Positions 1-7,850 of a DNA stretch of 64,000 nt are shown piece by piece (the stretch's first letter is position 1; each line of letters opens with the position of its first letter). The notes under the pieces were generated by a model. It did not search any database. It worked only from the letters and a program-made list of their open reading frames with translations, and was not told the origin of the DNA. The DNA is taken from positions 4,092,001 through 4,156,000 of the forward strand of contig NZ_CP139986.1 in NCBI RefSeq assembly GCF_034424175.1. Reading direction: 5' to 3'. This DNA is from Kluyvera intermedia. Lineage in GTDB: Bacteria > Pseudomonadota > Gammaproteobacteria > Enterobacterales > Enterobacteriaceae. Position numbers and translations under genes: made by a program.

Positions 1-1178
1 CCGTAGCGATAGCCGACAATGGCCGAGCGTACGCGTTTCCACAGCACCGCAGGGAAGTGTTCGCCGTGGAAGTCATGCCAGATCCACAGTAGCGGCACCA
101 TCGAGAAGTCCGAGCAATCCTGGCGGGCGCTGATGCGTTGAAGGGTGCTGACCAGCAACTCCTGCGCCTGTGGGCCGCTTTCCCCCGCGTGCAGCATCGC
201 CAGCAGGCGTCCGGTGCGCGGGACACCGTGTTCTGCGATATAGCAGAGCGCCTCGCGTTTGCGCGTTTCAAGCGCGCCTTCACTGCCGGGCAAAGCGCCC
301 ATAACGGTGATACTCAGATGACGACTCATGGTCACGCCACCGATGGTGGCGGTCAGTTCCATGCGGTAGTGGCCCAGACCGAGGCTTGCCGGGAGCGGGA
401 GCACCAGGCCGTTTTTACCCGTCATCAGCATGCCAAAATCCAGCGGGCAGGTGGCGATGCCATCGTTACCAAGGCTGTTGACCGCACCGCGTAGCATCAG
501 GTTGATATCAGCCAGACACGGCAGCGTAAGCTGCTGATGTTGGGCGACAGCGGTTGCCGGGAGTGAATCCATAAACGCCTGTAGTGCGTCAACATTGCGC
601 TCGTTGATATCCGGTAGCGTGGTTTCCAGCGGTGTGTCGCCAAGGTAGATCATGCGGAAAGTAAAAATCGTGTCGCGTTCAAACAGTTCATCGAGGTGGA
701 CAAGCAGCGCGTTGTCGCCCGCCTGGAGCGCAATCTCAATGGACAAGGTTTGCGGCGTATTGCGGGTAAACGGCGTAAAACAGGCGGCCTGTGCGCTATT
801 GCACCAGAGTCGCACCCCGCCGCAGGTGGCAATCTGGAACGGATAGTGGCCTGCTTTCGGCGCATGCAGCGTCACACGTAACCAGCGTTGACTGTGGGTC
901 GCCACAGTTTGCACGCCGGAAAACGTCACGGTATCGCTCGCGCCGGTGTAGGTTACCGACGCCGCCGGTAAGGCACGCTCTGGCACCACCGTGCGTTGAG
1001 CGGCATCACGACGGAAAATACGTCGACAGAATGATTCCTGCACCGGACCTTTGCCGTTGGCGAACTGATAATCCATCGCCGCGTCCACCGCTTCACCCGT
1101 GAAAAATTCGGCAAACCGCTCGTTGTGCGCTAACGAAACCGTAAAACGCGTCAGCGCCTCGCCCGCTTCCAGCCTCAT
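1..1178 (-). CDS. Conserved protein of unknown function, 3' end outside window
   Basis: I checked the frame codon by codon from an ATG at 1178 to base 1 and found no stop, so at least 392 codons are present and the C-terminus lies outside. A good ribosome site (GAGGAAAG) sits just upstream of the ATG. I do not recognise the family. The protein starts MRLEAGEALTRF, has no signal peptide and no membrane helix, and residues about 60-200 look rich in beta strands, like a carbohydrate-binding or sandwich domain. It lies downstream of another minus-strand gene (1410-3080) and could be co-transcribed, although a hairpin separates them. Function is open; a role in carbohydrate handling is a guess. 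Confidence 0.6.
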   Translation of the reverse strand, partial: MRLEAGEALTRFTVSLAHNERFAEFFTGEAVDAAMDYQFANGKGPVQESFCRRIFRRDAAQRTVVPERALPAASVTYTGASDTVTFSGVQTVATHSQRWLRVTLHAPKAGHYPFQIATCGGVRLWCNSAQAACFTPFTRNTPQTLSIEIALQAGDNALLVHLDELFERDTIFTFRMIYLGDTPLETTLPDINERNVDALQAFMDSLPATAVAQHQQLTLPCLADINLMLRGAVNSLGNDGIATCPLDFGMLMTGKNGLVLPLPASLGLGHYRMELTATIGGVTMSRHLSITVMGALPGSEGALETRKREALCYIAEHGVPRTGRLLAMLHAGESGPQAQELLVSTLQRISARQDCSDFSMVPLLWIWHDFHGEHFPAVLWKRVRSAIVGYRY

Positions 1179-1313
1179 GTGACTTTCCTCAATGACCACT
1201 CTGTGTATGAGCGATATTTTCGGCAAAGGCGCAAAGGCATGCTACGCGTAAGACGGGGCAGCTTTACGGAACTGCCCGGTCATTCACACTCTTCATTCAA
1301 CGGGAGGTTAAAA

Positions 1314-1414
1314 CGTGATGATGATCACGCTGATAAATTGCAGCGCGCCCTTCGCGGCGGGAAAACTCACGTTTCCCGACCAGATCATCGTCATAAAGCG
1401 TGATGGTTATCACG
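1314..1414. promoter_or_regulatory. Two copies of CGTGAT-N4-ATCACG, 85 bp apart
   Basis: The inverted repeat CGTGAT-GATG-ATCACG is at 1314-1329 and CGTGAT-GGTT-ATCACG at 1399-1414. They share both 6-bp arms and the 4-bp spacing, and lie upstream of the gene that starts at 1178. The second copy is also part of a longer terminator-like hairpin. Two matching operators about eight helical turns apart would suit a looping repressor, but no regulator is visible nearby. Confidence 0.4.
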
Positions 1415-1418
1415 CTTT
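1395..1418. terminator. Perfect 10-bp hairpin overlapping a stop codon
   Basis: AAAGCGTGAT, a GGTT loop, then ATCACGCTTT form a perfect 10-bp stem. The stop codon of the minus-strand gene (1410-1412) lies inside it. There is no long T tract, so termination may be partial, or the hairpin may act as an operator (see the paired motif entry). Confidence 0.45.
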
Positions 1419-3080
1419 AAGCTGTGCCAGTTCATGGCTTAGGCTGTCGGTGAGCATACGGACGCGGGTGGGGTCGAACAGCACATGCAGACCCGGCGAG
1501 GCCTCCGGGTGCTGGGTACAGAAACTGTCCATCTCAAAAGCGCAGCGATACAGCTCCTGAAGATTGACCTGACAAATCTCGCGCATGCTCCAGCTGTTTT
1601 CTACAAGCCTTGCAAAATGGAGGGTGAAGAAGGCTTTTTGCGCATGCCGGAACAGTAAACAGTAGAGAGAAAACCCCTGCCACTCTTCCAGCCAGCGCCG
1701 GTGCAGCGAGAAAGGAAATGCGGCGCGCTCGGCAAAGGCCAGCGCCTGTTCGCGCAGGGCTACCGCGGCCTGATAAGCGCGGTCCTTTTCTTCGGCAATC
1801 AGCGACAGGTTACGACCGGAAACCTCGACGTCGCTGGCGCTGAAAAAGATATCGCGCTCCGATCCCGGCAGCCAGTGGTTGCGGTTGAGCTGCCCGTACA
1901 GGCTCCATACCGCCTGACCGTAGCTTTCCGGCACCTGGCTGTGGCGATGGAAAACATGATCGCGCACATAGATCGCCTGATACAGCACCTGCCCAGCCTG
2001 CCCCAGCAGCGTCTGAAATTCGTCAAAGGTGGCGTCGTCGGGACGCCAGCCATAGCATTCGTCCAGCCAGTGGGTGAGCAACGTAGCAACGCTCAGGTGC
2101 TCATTCTCACGCGACAGGATCTGGCTACAGGCCACCAGGTTGCATTCGCTTAGCGTGCCAATGATCCAGTGATTGTCGACGCCTTCCCAGCTGGTTTTGC
2201 ACACCGCACCGGTAATGGCGGGATTTCCCCGGCACCACAGTAAGCGCCCCTGAAGTTCATCAATACGCGGGAACGGCAGCACGCCCCAGCCCACTTCTTC
2301 GCCCACCAGATCCAACTCCACCCACACGTCACGATCTTCCACATCCACCAGCGCGGGATTATTGGGGAAGGTCGGCCAGAAGCGTTCCGGGGTGAGCTTG
2401 ATGGAAACGGAGACACTTTCCGGCAATGTGCGGATAGCTTCCATCACATTACGGATATCGTGGTTGCCGGCTGGGAAGGCACGCAGCACCAGATGTTTAT
2501 TTTCCTTCATCACCGCACGCGCCATGGCGTTAAAACATTGGGTGTAGCGTGACAGGCTGCGGGGGTCGATATGCGGCGAAGGATCGTCCTGCCCGGTCAA
2601 CTCCCAGTTAGGGCGCGAGATGGGCAACAAGCCGTCGGTATTGGAGAGCGCCACCAGCAGCCCGCTCATGGCGGGAATTTGCTGGCACAGCAGGGTTAGT
2701 TTATCCGCCAGATACTGGCACCAGAATTCAGTGTCAAAACGAATGCTGCCGTCTTTATCAATCAACTGGGGATGCGCCGCCAGCAGGTCGGCCGGGAAGC
2801 TGAGTTCTTTGGCTTGCAGGTAGAATTTCAGCCCGTGTTTCTGGCAGTAACCCGCCAGACGGTTGAGGTAGACGCAGCGGGCGCGCTGCTGGCTGGAGAG
2901 GCGATCGTTGTACTGATGCGGCGTATAACCTTTGGGGGAAACCAGTTTGTCGAACAGATCGACCTGGCCTACCACCACGGTATTAAAATCATGGCGAGCG
3001 GCCCATTGCACCAACTCACAGGCTTTGTCCCAGTTCCAGAACTCCTGATTATTCAGTTCCAGCGCACGCGTCTTCCACAT
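1410..3080 (-). CDS. Uncharacterised protein, possibly a glycosidase-like TIM barrel
   Basis: A 556-residue protein starting MWKTRALELNNQEFWNWDKA, with a purine-rich ribosome site (GGGAGAGAAAG) upstream. The N-terminal 300 residues alternate hydrophobic strands and helices in the way of a (beta/alpha)8 barrel. Examples are NTVVVGQVDLF, GLKFYLQAKELSF, GLLVALSNTDG, LVLRAFPAG and VWVELDLVGEEVGWG, followed by a mostly helical C-terminal half. This resembles glycoside hydrolase barrels of the hexosaminidase or glucuronidase kind, but I cannot name a family or catalytic pair with confidence. There is no signal peptide, so it is cytoplasmic. The downstream gene (1-1178) is on the same strand and may work with it. 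Confidence 0.6.
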   Translation of the reverse strand: MWKTRALELNNQEFWNWDKACELVQWAARHDFNTVVVGQVDLFDKLVSPKGYTPHQYNDRLSSQQRARCVYLNRLAGYCQKHGLKFYLQAKELSFPADLLAAHPQLIDKDGSIRFDTEFWCQYLADKLTLLCQQIPAMSGLLVALSNTDGLLPISRPNWELTGQDDPSPHIDPRSLSRYTQCFNAMARAVMKENKHLVLRAFPAGNHDIRNVMEAIRTLPESVSVSIKLTPERFWPTFPNNPALVDVEDRDVWVELDLVGEEVGWGVLPFPRIDELQGRLLWCRGNPAITGAVCKTSWEGVDNHWIIGTLSECNLVACSQILSRENEHLSVATLLTHWLDECYGWRPDDATFDEFQTLLGQAGQVLYQAIYVRDHVFHRHSQVPESYGQAVWSLYGQLNRNHWLPGSERDIFFSASDVEVSGRNLSLIAEEKDRAYQAAVALREQALAFAERAAFPFSLHRRWLEEWQGFSLYCLLFRHAQKAFFTLHFARLVENSWSMREICQVNLQELYRCAFEMDSFCTQHPEASPGLHVLFDPTRVRMLTDSLSHELAQLKA

Positions 3081-3160
3081 TCTTTCTCTCCCTCACGCCA
3101 CCACGGCGAGCGGCTATTGTAAGCACAGTTAGGGGAGAACAATCAGCGTCTGTAAGTGCG

Positions 3161-4222
3161 CTACTTCACAATAAAGCGCGTTGGGGCAAAACAGTTGAGC
3201 AGACGATGAAGGATAAATACCATCGTCAGGGTCACCAGCAGCGAGACGGTGACGGAGGTCGCACGGTAGAGATCGCTGAACACCAGATCGCCATCCGGCT
3301 GGAGGTTCTGGCCGAACATAATGCCGATGGTGGTAATACTGGCAAAACCGACGCCAGCCCCCACTTTTTCCATCACGTGCAGCCGAGCGCTAAATGCCAG
3401 CCCCAGGCCGATAAGCGGCATCATCAACAGCATGTGGCTACTGTGATCGTAGAGGATCAACTGCACCACCAGAATATAGACGCAGGCTAATACCACGCCG
3501 ACCACGCGCCAGATCGAGCTAATCACCGCGCCACGATAATGCATCGGGAAGAGGATCAGGATCCCGGCCATCAGCGCTGACAGGGAGTCACTGAGATCGC
3601 TTATCTGGAAAATGACAAAGATGATCGTCGCCACCGTGCCGGAGAGCAACGATTCATGGCGTACCCGGGCGTCGTCTTTTTCGATCAGCGGCGGCGGCTT
3701 ACGCGGTTCAACATCCGGGATCAGGTAGTGCAGCAGCGCACTCAGCGCTACCGCCATGATGCTGGCCTCGATATTGGAGAATAATAGCGTGTGCCAGTTC
3801 GTCGTCGGGTAGCTCATAAAGTTGAGCATCACGCTTTGGCACACCACGCCCATCGAGCCGAATAAGAACAGCGGCCCTTTGCTCATAAAACGAAAACGCA
3901 TGACGTAAAGCGCAAATACCACTGCCGTCATAATCACCGGCCATTGGCTGAGATAACCGATGATAAGCACCATTTCGACGCAGTTAAGCGCAGCGCTGAA
4001 GATGAATTGTTTGGCAACATGGCGGTTAAATACCGGCACCAAAGACATCAGCATCAGCGGATAAACCACAAAAAAGACGCCGTAGTGGGTGTCGTAAAAC
4101 GTCGAGATGCTCAGAGCGATCGTCCCGGCGATAGAAATGCGCAAGGTCTGACGGAAATCATTCGCCGTGTAGACGATATTGCCGTGAGGGGTAAAGACCT
4201 GCGCGAGGGTGTTAATAGACAT
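3161..4222 (-). CDS. DUF2955 / FUSC-like inner-membrane transporter subunit
   Basis: A 353-residue membrane protein with about ten hydrophobic segments in two clusters (roughly residues 25-165 and 195-345) separated by a charged linker (EPRKPPPLIEKDDARVRHE). This is the layout of the aromatic-acid exporter / FUSC superfamily, DUF2955 group. Its ATG (4220-4222) overlaps the end of the upstream HlyD-family gene, so the two are translated together. The pair, behind a MarR regulator, is a typical efflux unit: the membrane protein moves substrate and the HlyD protein bridges to the outer membrane. The substrate is unknown; organic acids or phenolics are usual for this superfamily. I see no frame damage. 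Confidence 0.78.
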   Translation of the reverse strand: MSINTLAQVFTPHGNIVYTANDFRQTLRISIAGTIALSISTFYDTHYGVFFVVYPLMLMSLVPVFNRHVAKQFIFSAALNCVEMVLIIGYLSQWPVIMTAVVFALYVMRFRFMSKGPLFLFGSMGVVCQSVMLNFMSYPTTNWHTLLFSNIEASIMAVALSALLHYLIPDVEPRKPPPLIEKDDARVRHESLLSGTVATIIFVIFQISDLSDSLSALMAGILILFPMHYRGAVISSIWRVVGVVLACVYILVVQLILYDHSSHMLLMMPLIGLGLAFSARLHVMEKVGAGVGFASITTIGIMFGQNLQPDGDLVFSDLYRATSVTVSLLVTLTMVFILHRLLNCFAPTRFIVK

Positions 4223-5279
4223 AGTGCAACCAGCTAATCAGGTGGATCTGTAGCCCAGAGAAGAAGCGGGCGAACGGCCCTTCGCTGTTATAAAGCTGCA
4301 CCGTCGCGCGAGCACCGGTCGGCAGCGTTTTCTCCAGCGGCTCATTTAACGCCACGTGAATGCGCATACGCTGGGCATCGCGCACCCAGCGGGTGGATTG
4401 CTCGGGCTGCGACAGTTGACCATTCACCGCTTCCTGTCCGGCGAGGATCCCGGCATCACTGCTGGTGACTTTTGCCGCGAAGACTTTGCCCGGAAACGCA
4501 TCGAACACCACCGCGGCATCAGTGCCTTGTCTGGTGTGGCGTAAGCTTTTTTCACGGAAATCGGCCACGATATCCGTCTGTTGATTTACGACCGCCATCA
4601 CCGCGCTACCCGCAGCCGCATACAGGCCAGGGCTCAGTTGCAGGTTGCTGACGGTGCCGTCTGCTTCAGCGCGGATCTTCGTCCAGCCGAGGTTTAGCTG
4701 CGCTTCTTGCAGCGTGGTTTGCTGCTGCTGGAGGGTGACGTTGCGATTGTCGTCGCGCTCACCGCGCTGAATTTGCAGGTTATGAATCGAGGCGTGCAGC
4801 GCCGTCACGGATTGTTCGCTGGTCTGCCAGGTAGTGCGCACTTTATCCAGATCGGCCTGGGAGACATTCTGCATACTGCTTAATCGCTGGTAGCGATCGT
4901 AGGTAACCCGGTCGTTACGCGCGGTCAGCTGCGCGGTTTTCAGGTTGGCCTGCGCCGCCGATATTTGGGCGTCGAGCTGCTGGTTACTGAGCTTCGCCTG
5001 CGCCAATGCCAGCGTTGCAGCATCAACTTTATTCTGGAACGGCGTTGGGTCGAGTTCATACAGCAGGTCGCCTTTCTTGACCTGGCTATTGTTATGCACG
5101 TAGACCTGCGACACGTAGCCGGAAACGCGCGAGGAAATCGGCGTCACGACACGCATCACCGTGGAGTCCGGCGTCAGCGGGATCCAAATATCGGCAATGA
5201 TAAAATAGGCAAACATCAGCAGGAAAGAGGCAATACTGACCCTTACCCAGCGGGCAAATTTTTGTTCTGGCGTCATCAT
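4212..5279 (-). CDS. HlyD/EmrA-family periplasmic adaptor (membrane fusion protein)
   Basis: About 355 residues if translation starts at the first of two adjacent ATGs (5279, MMTPEQKF), a few bases after the stop of the MarR gene; a longer in-frame start would lie inside that gene. It has one N-terminal membrane helix (SIASFLLMFAYFIIADIW), a biotinyl-lipoyl half (VSGYVSQVYVHNNSQVKKGD), a long coiled-coil hairpin (about residues 75-200), the second lipoyl half (IRAEADGTVSNLQLSPG) and a beta-barrel domain with the sequence TGARATVQLY. This is the EmrA/AaeA type of adaptor, anchored in the inner membrane and reaching through the periplasm. It sits between its regulator and its DUF2955 partner. 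Confidence 0.85.
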   Translation of the reverse strand: MMTPEQKFARWVRVSIASFLLMFAYFIIADIWIPLTPDSTVMRVVTPISSRVSGYVSQVYVHNNSQVKKGDLLYELDPTPFQNKVDAATLALAQAKLSNQQLDAQISAAQANLKTAQLTARNDRVTYDRYQRLSSMQNVSQADLDKVRTTWQTSEQSVTALHASIHNLQIQRGERDDNRNVTLQQQQTTLQEAQLNLGWTKIRAEADGTVSNLQLSPGLYAAAGSAVMAVVNQQTDIVADFREKSLRHTRQGTDAAVVFDAFPGKVFAAKVTSSDAGILAGQEAVNGQLSQPEQSTRWVRDAQRMRIHVALNEPLEKTLPTGARATVQLYNSEGPFARFFSGLQIHLISWLHYVY

Positions 5280-5283
5280 GGTG

Positions 5284-5751
5284 TTATTCGGTTTTATTAT
5301 TCTCGTCGCGGATAATCCGCAGATTGCAGGCAATGTGATTCAGGGTGTCGCTAAACTTTGCGATGTCATCGGCGGGGATGCCGTGGGACACCTGGGTCTG
5401 GAAGTCTTCAATCACCTGGGTCAGCGTCTGGAGCACCGCCCGACCTTCGTCGGTGAGCGTCAGCAGGCGAGTGCGTTTGTCATAGGGTGATACCGAACGC
5501 AGCAGATAGCCCTGTTGCTCCAGTAGCGTCAGCGTGCGCATCAGCGGCGGCAGTTCAATGCCTTGCATCTCCGCCAGTTCGCTGACAGAGACGTTATCGC
5601 CAAGCTCGTTAAGCTGCATCAGCACCGTCCAGCTTGATTGCGTGAGGCCGGTATCAGTGATCGCATGATCGATAATGGATCGCCATTGGCGCACAACCAT
5701 CGCCATACGCATCCCCATTGGGCGGCGGGCAAACAGTTCATCTTCGGTCAT
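5284..5751 (-). CDS. MarR-family transcriptional regulator
   Basis: A 155-residue winged-helix protein. The helix-turn-helix is at about residues 45-80 (VSVSELAEMQGIELPPLMRT), followed by the wing with the family hallmark DKRTRLLTLTDEG at about residues 93-106. It resembles SlyA-type regulators that respond to phenolic or other toxic ligands. It is the first gene of a three-gene minus-strand operon with an HlyD adaptor and a DUF2955 transporter, so it most likely represses its own operon. A palindrome upstream (5785-5804) is a good operator candidate. Confidence 0.88.
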   Translation of the reverse strand: MTEDELFARRPMGMRMAMVVRQWRSIIDHAITDTGLTQSSWTVLMQLNELGDNVSVSELAEMQGIELPPLMRTLTLLEQQGYLLRSVSPYDKRTRLLTLTDEGRAVLQTLTQVIEDFQTQVSHGIPADDIAKFSDTLNHIACNLRIIRDENNKTE

Positions 5752-5784
5752 GGCTACCTCCGGTCATTACGTATCACTACGATA

Positions 5785-5804
5785 ATACTTACCATGATAA
5801 GTAT
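5785..5804. promoter_or_regulatory. Candidate MarR-type operator
   Basis: ATACTTA-N6-TAAGTAT, a perfect 7-bp inverted repeat, lies about 35 bp upstream of the MarR gene start. Size, spacing and position suit a MarR dimer that blocks the operon promoter. Related half-site sequence (GTATCA) continues towards the gene. Binding is inferred, not shown. Confidence 0.55.
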
Positions 5805-5846
5805 CAAGGAACGAAATAGGTAAACCGCATGGATTGTGCAATGGCC

Positions 5847-6203
5847 CTATTTTACGGCGAGGTATTCCACATCCATTGATACACAGTCAACGAAGCCGAT
5901 GCGCGCCAGCGTTTTAATGGGTCCTTTAGCGACAAACGGCACACGATAATCATCATCTTCAATGGTAACTTCGCCGAAAATAAGCTCTGGCGTCAGGGTG
6001 CCGAGGGTGTTTTTTTCACGATACCAATGAGGAAATCGGCCGCGTAAATAGTCATCTTTCACGCGGAGCAGCGCTTTGCGTGATAAATCCGGGCGACAAG
6101 CTGAAGTGGTATCGGGGTAGGCTTCATGGACCATAAAAATTGCCGTGATCCCCGCAGTCAGCAGACTACAAAATAGTGCAGTCACTAATATTGTTTTTTT
6201 CAT
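5847..6203 (-). CDS. Small secreted or membrane-anchored protein, unknown function
   Basis: From the ATG at 6203 the protein has 118 residues and begins with a classical export signal or anchor: MKK, then about 20 hydrophobic residues (ILVTALFCSLLTAGITAIFM). The remainder contains two cysteines (in SACRPDLSRK and FVDCVSMDVE) that could form a disulfide. An upstream in-frame ATG (6251) would add residues in front of the lysines and spoil the signal, so the shorter start is preferred, although its ribosome site is weak. It stands alone between the MarR operon and trpS2. I do not recognise the family. Confidence 0.55.
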   Translation of the reverse strand: MKKTILVTALFCSLLTAGITAIFMVHEAYPDTTSACRPDLSRKALLRVKDDYLRGRFPHWYREKNTLGTLTPELIFGEVTIEDDDYRVPFVAKGPIKTLARIGFVDCVSMDVEYLAVK

Positions 6204-6423
6204 GCTGAGCATCGGTTGGTTAAGTGAACGGGCGATGAGGTGTGTATTCATTCTAGAAACACAGTAAATGATGTAAAGCAACGCATTGGTATTGTTGAGT
6301 AAATTTCAAATAAATCGCTCAACGTAAAAGATGACTACCCCGCCGTTAAACGTAGTTTTTACGATCAATCGCTGAGTTTTTTATCAGTAGACAGGATGGG
6401 CGTTTTAGTGGCAGGATAAAAAG

Positions 6424-6477
6424 ATGAACACAAACGTGACCGTCCACCGCTCCAATCGTTGGTGGCTGCCTGATTAA
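6424..6477 (+). CDS. Leader peptide with tandem Trp codons upstream of trpS2
   Basis: A 17-codon reading frame, MNTNVTVHRSNRWWLPD, with a ribosome site (AGGATAAAAAG) before its ATG. Codons 13 and 14 are both TGG (6460-6465), directly before sequence that can form alternative hairpins with the downstream terminator. This is the layout of trpL. A ribosome stalled at the Trp codons when charged tRNA-Trp is scarce would favour the antiterminator and let transcription continue into the synthetase gene. Confidence 0.75.
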   Translation: MNTNVTVHRSNRWWLPD

Positions 6478-6540
6478 CAGGCGGCAGGGTTAACGTTACC
6501 TATTTTTCAAAGCCGCCGAAAGGCGGCTTTGTTGTTTCTC
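6466..6540 (+). promoter_or_regulatory. Trp-codon attenuator of trpS2
   Basis: Three pairing segments are visible. Segment 1 (CTGCCTG, from 6466) can pair with segment 2 (CAGGCGGCAG, 6478-6487). Segment 2 also contains GGCGGC (6480-6485), which can pair with GCCGCC (6512-6517) as an antiterminator. Otherwise AAAGCCGCC (6509-6517) pairs with GGCGGCTTT (6522-6530), a strong stem followed by GTTGTTTCT. The arrangement is that of ribosome-mediated attenuation of amino-acid operons. Confidence 0.7.
6509..6530 (+). terminator. Intrinsic terminator of the trpS2 attenuator
   Basis: A perfect 9-bp stem AAAGCCGCC / GGCGGCTTT with a GAAA tetraloop, followed by a T-rich run. It lies 50 bp before the trpS2 start codon and so controls read-through into the gene. 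Confidence 0.75.
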
Positions 6541-6580
6541 AGTGGCGTCTTTCGGCTCAGTGCATTACAAGGAGTCACTG

Positions 6581-7588
6581 ATGAACACCACTCATACCAT
6601 CCTGACCGGCGACCGTCCTACCGGCCAGTTGCATCTCGGCCACTTTGTCGGTTCCCTGCGCCAGCGCGTGCAGCTTCAGCAAGAACATCAACAATTTATC
6701 CTAATTGCCGATTTGCAGGGGCTGACGGATAACGGCAGTAATCCGCAAAAAATCAGCCACAATATTCTCGAAGTGATGGCCGACTATCTGGCCGTCGGTA
6801 TCGACCCAGAGCGCACGACAATCTGCCTACAATCTGCCTTGCCCGCGCTAGCTGAGCTAACGGCGCTGTATATGAATATTGTCACCGTCGCCCGAGTCGA
6901 ACGAAATCCAACGGTCAAAAATGAGATTGCGCAGAAAGGTTTTTCCCGCGCGTTGCCGGTCGGGTTTATGGCGTACCCGATAAGCCAGGCGGCGGATATC
7001 ACCGCGTTTAATGCCGATCTGGTGCCAGTGGGCGACGATCAGTTGCCGATGATCGAGCAAACCAACGAGATTGTGCACAAAATGAATAGCCTGACGACCA
7101 CGCCGGTCCTGCGTCACTGCAAAGCGCAACTCAGCGATGTGAGCCGCCTGCCAGGTATCGATGGCGGTGCAAAAATGTCGAAGTCTTTGGGTAATACGCT
7201 GACGCTTTCCGCCAGCGAAACGGAAATTCATCAGGCGGTGAGCGCCATGTACACCGACCCAAACCACCTGCGCGTTGCCGACCCGGGGCAAATTGAAGGC
7301 AATGTGGTCTTCACTTACCTGGATGCCCTCCATCCCGATAAGGCCCTCGTCGCAGAAATGAAAGCGCACTACCAGCGCGGCGGGCTGGGTGACCGGCAGT
7401 GTAAGAACGTGCTGGAGGCCTGTTTACAGGAATTGCTGGCGCCGATACGCGAGCGGCGTGCCACGTTTATTCAGGATAAAGGCCAGTTAATGGCAATGCT
7501 GCGTGAGGGCAGCGAACGTGCGCATACGCTAACCCAGCAGACGCTGCATGCCGTGAAACGCGGGCTGGGGCTGCCGGTATTGTTCTGA
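6581..7588 (+). CDS. trpS2: Second tryptophanyl-tRNA synthetase (TrpRS)
   Basis: A 335-residue class I aminoacyl-tRNA synthetase that charges tRNA-Trp. The HIGH-type motif is in TGQLHLGHFVG near residues 14-24, and the KMSKS loop is in GGAKMSKSLGN at about residue 200. The start at 6581 has a strong ribosome site (AAGGAG). It is a paralogue of the housekeeping trpS next to rpe, which is not in this window. The upstream Trp leader peptide and attenuator indicate induction when charged tRNA-Trp falls. Such second copies sometimes confer resistance to TrpRS inhibitors such as indolmycin; that role here is inference. The reading frame is intact and it stands alone. Confidence 0.9.
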   Translation: MNTTHTILTGDRPTGQLHLGHFVGSLRQRVQLQQEHQQFILIADLQGLTDNGSNPQKISHNILEVMADYLAVGIDPERTTICLQSALPALAELTALYMNIVTVARVERNPTVKNEIAQKGFSRALPVGFMAYPISQAADITAFNADLVPVGDDQLPMIEQTNEIVHKMNSLTTTPVLRHCKAQLSDVSRLPGIDGGAKMSKSLGNTLTLSASETEIHQAVSAMYTDPNHLRVADPGQIEGNVVFTYLDALHPDKALVAEMKAHYQRGGLGDRQCKNVLEACLQELLAPIRERRATFIQDKGQLMAMLREGSERAHTLTQQTLHAVKRGLGLPVLF

Positions 7589-7596
7589 GTTTTTCC

Positions 7597-7619
7597 GGGC
7601 ATCCACCAGTGGGATGCCC
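7597..7619 (+). terminator. Probable trpS2 terminator
   Basis: GGGCATCC and GGATGCCC form an 8-bp stem around a 7-base loop just after the trpS2 stop. The following sequence TCCTCACTGCTTT is only moderately T-rich. Confidence 0.55.
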
Positions 7620-7850
7620 TCCTCACTGCTTTGATTTTTCGTGTTAAGGCCTTTGCAAGACCCTGTTACAAGTATGGACATAAACCATGTCGGTGTTAGT
7701 ATTGCATTGACGGTAGCTATATATATGCGTGTTTCATTTCCGGCCAGGATTGCTGATGATGACCACATGAGTAGCACTTTTCACAGCATCCTCCCCTCTC
7801 TCCAGAACGAAACGCGCGCCACTTAGCATAGGGAACAAAGCGGGTAGCGT

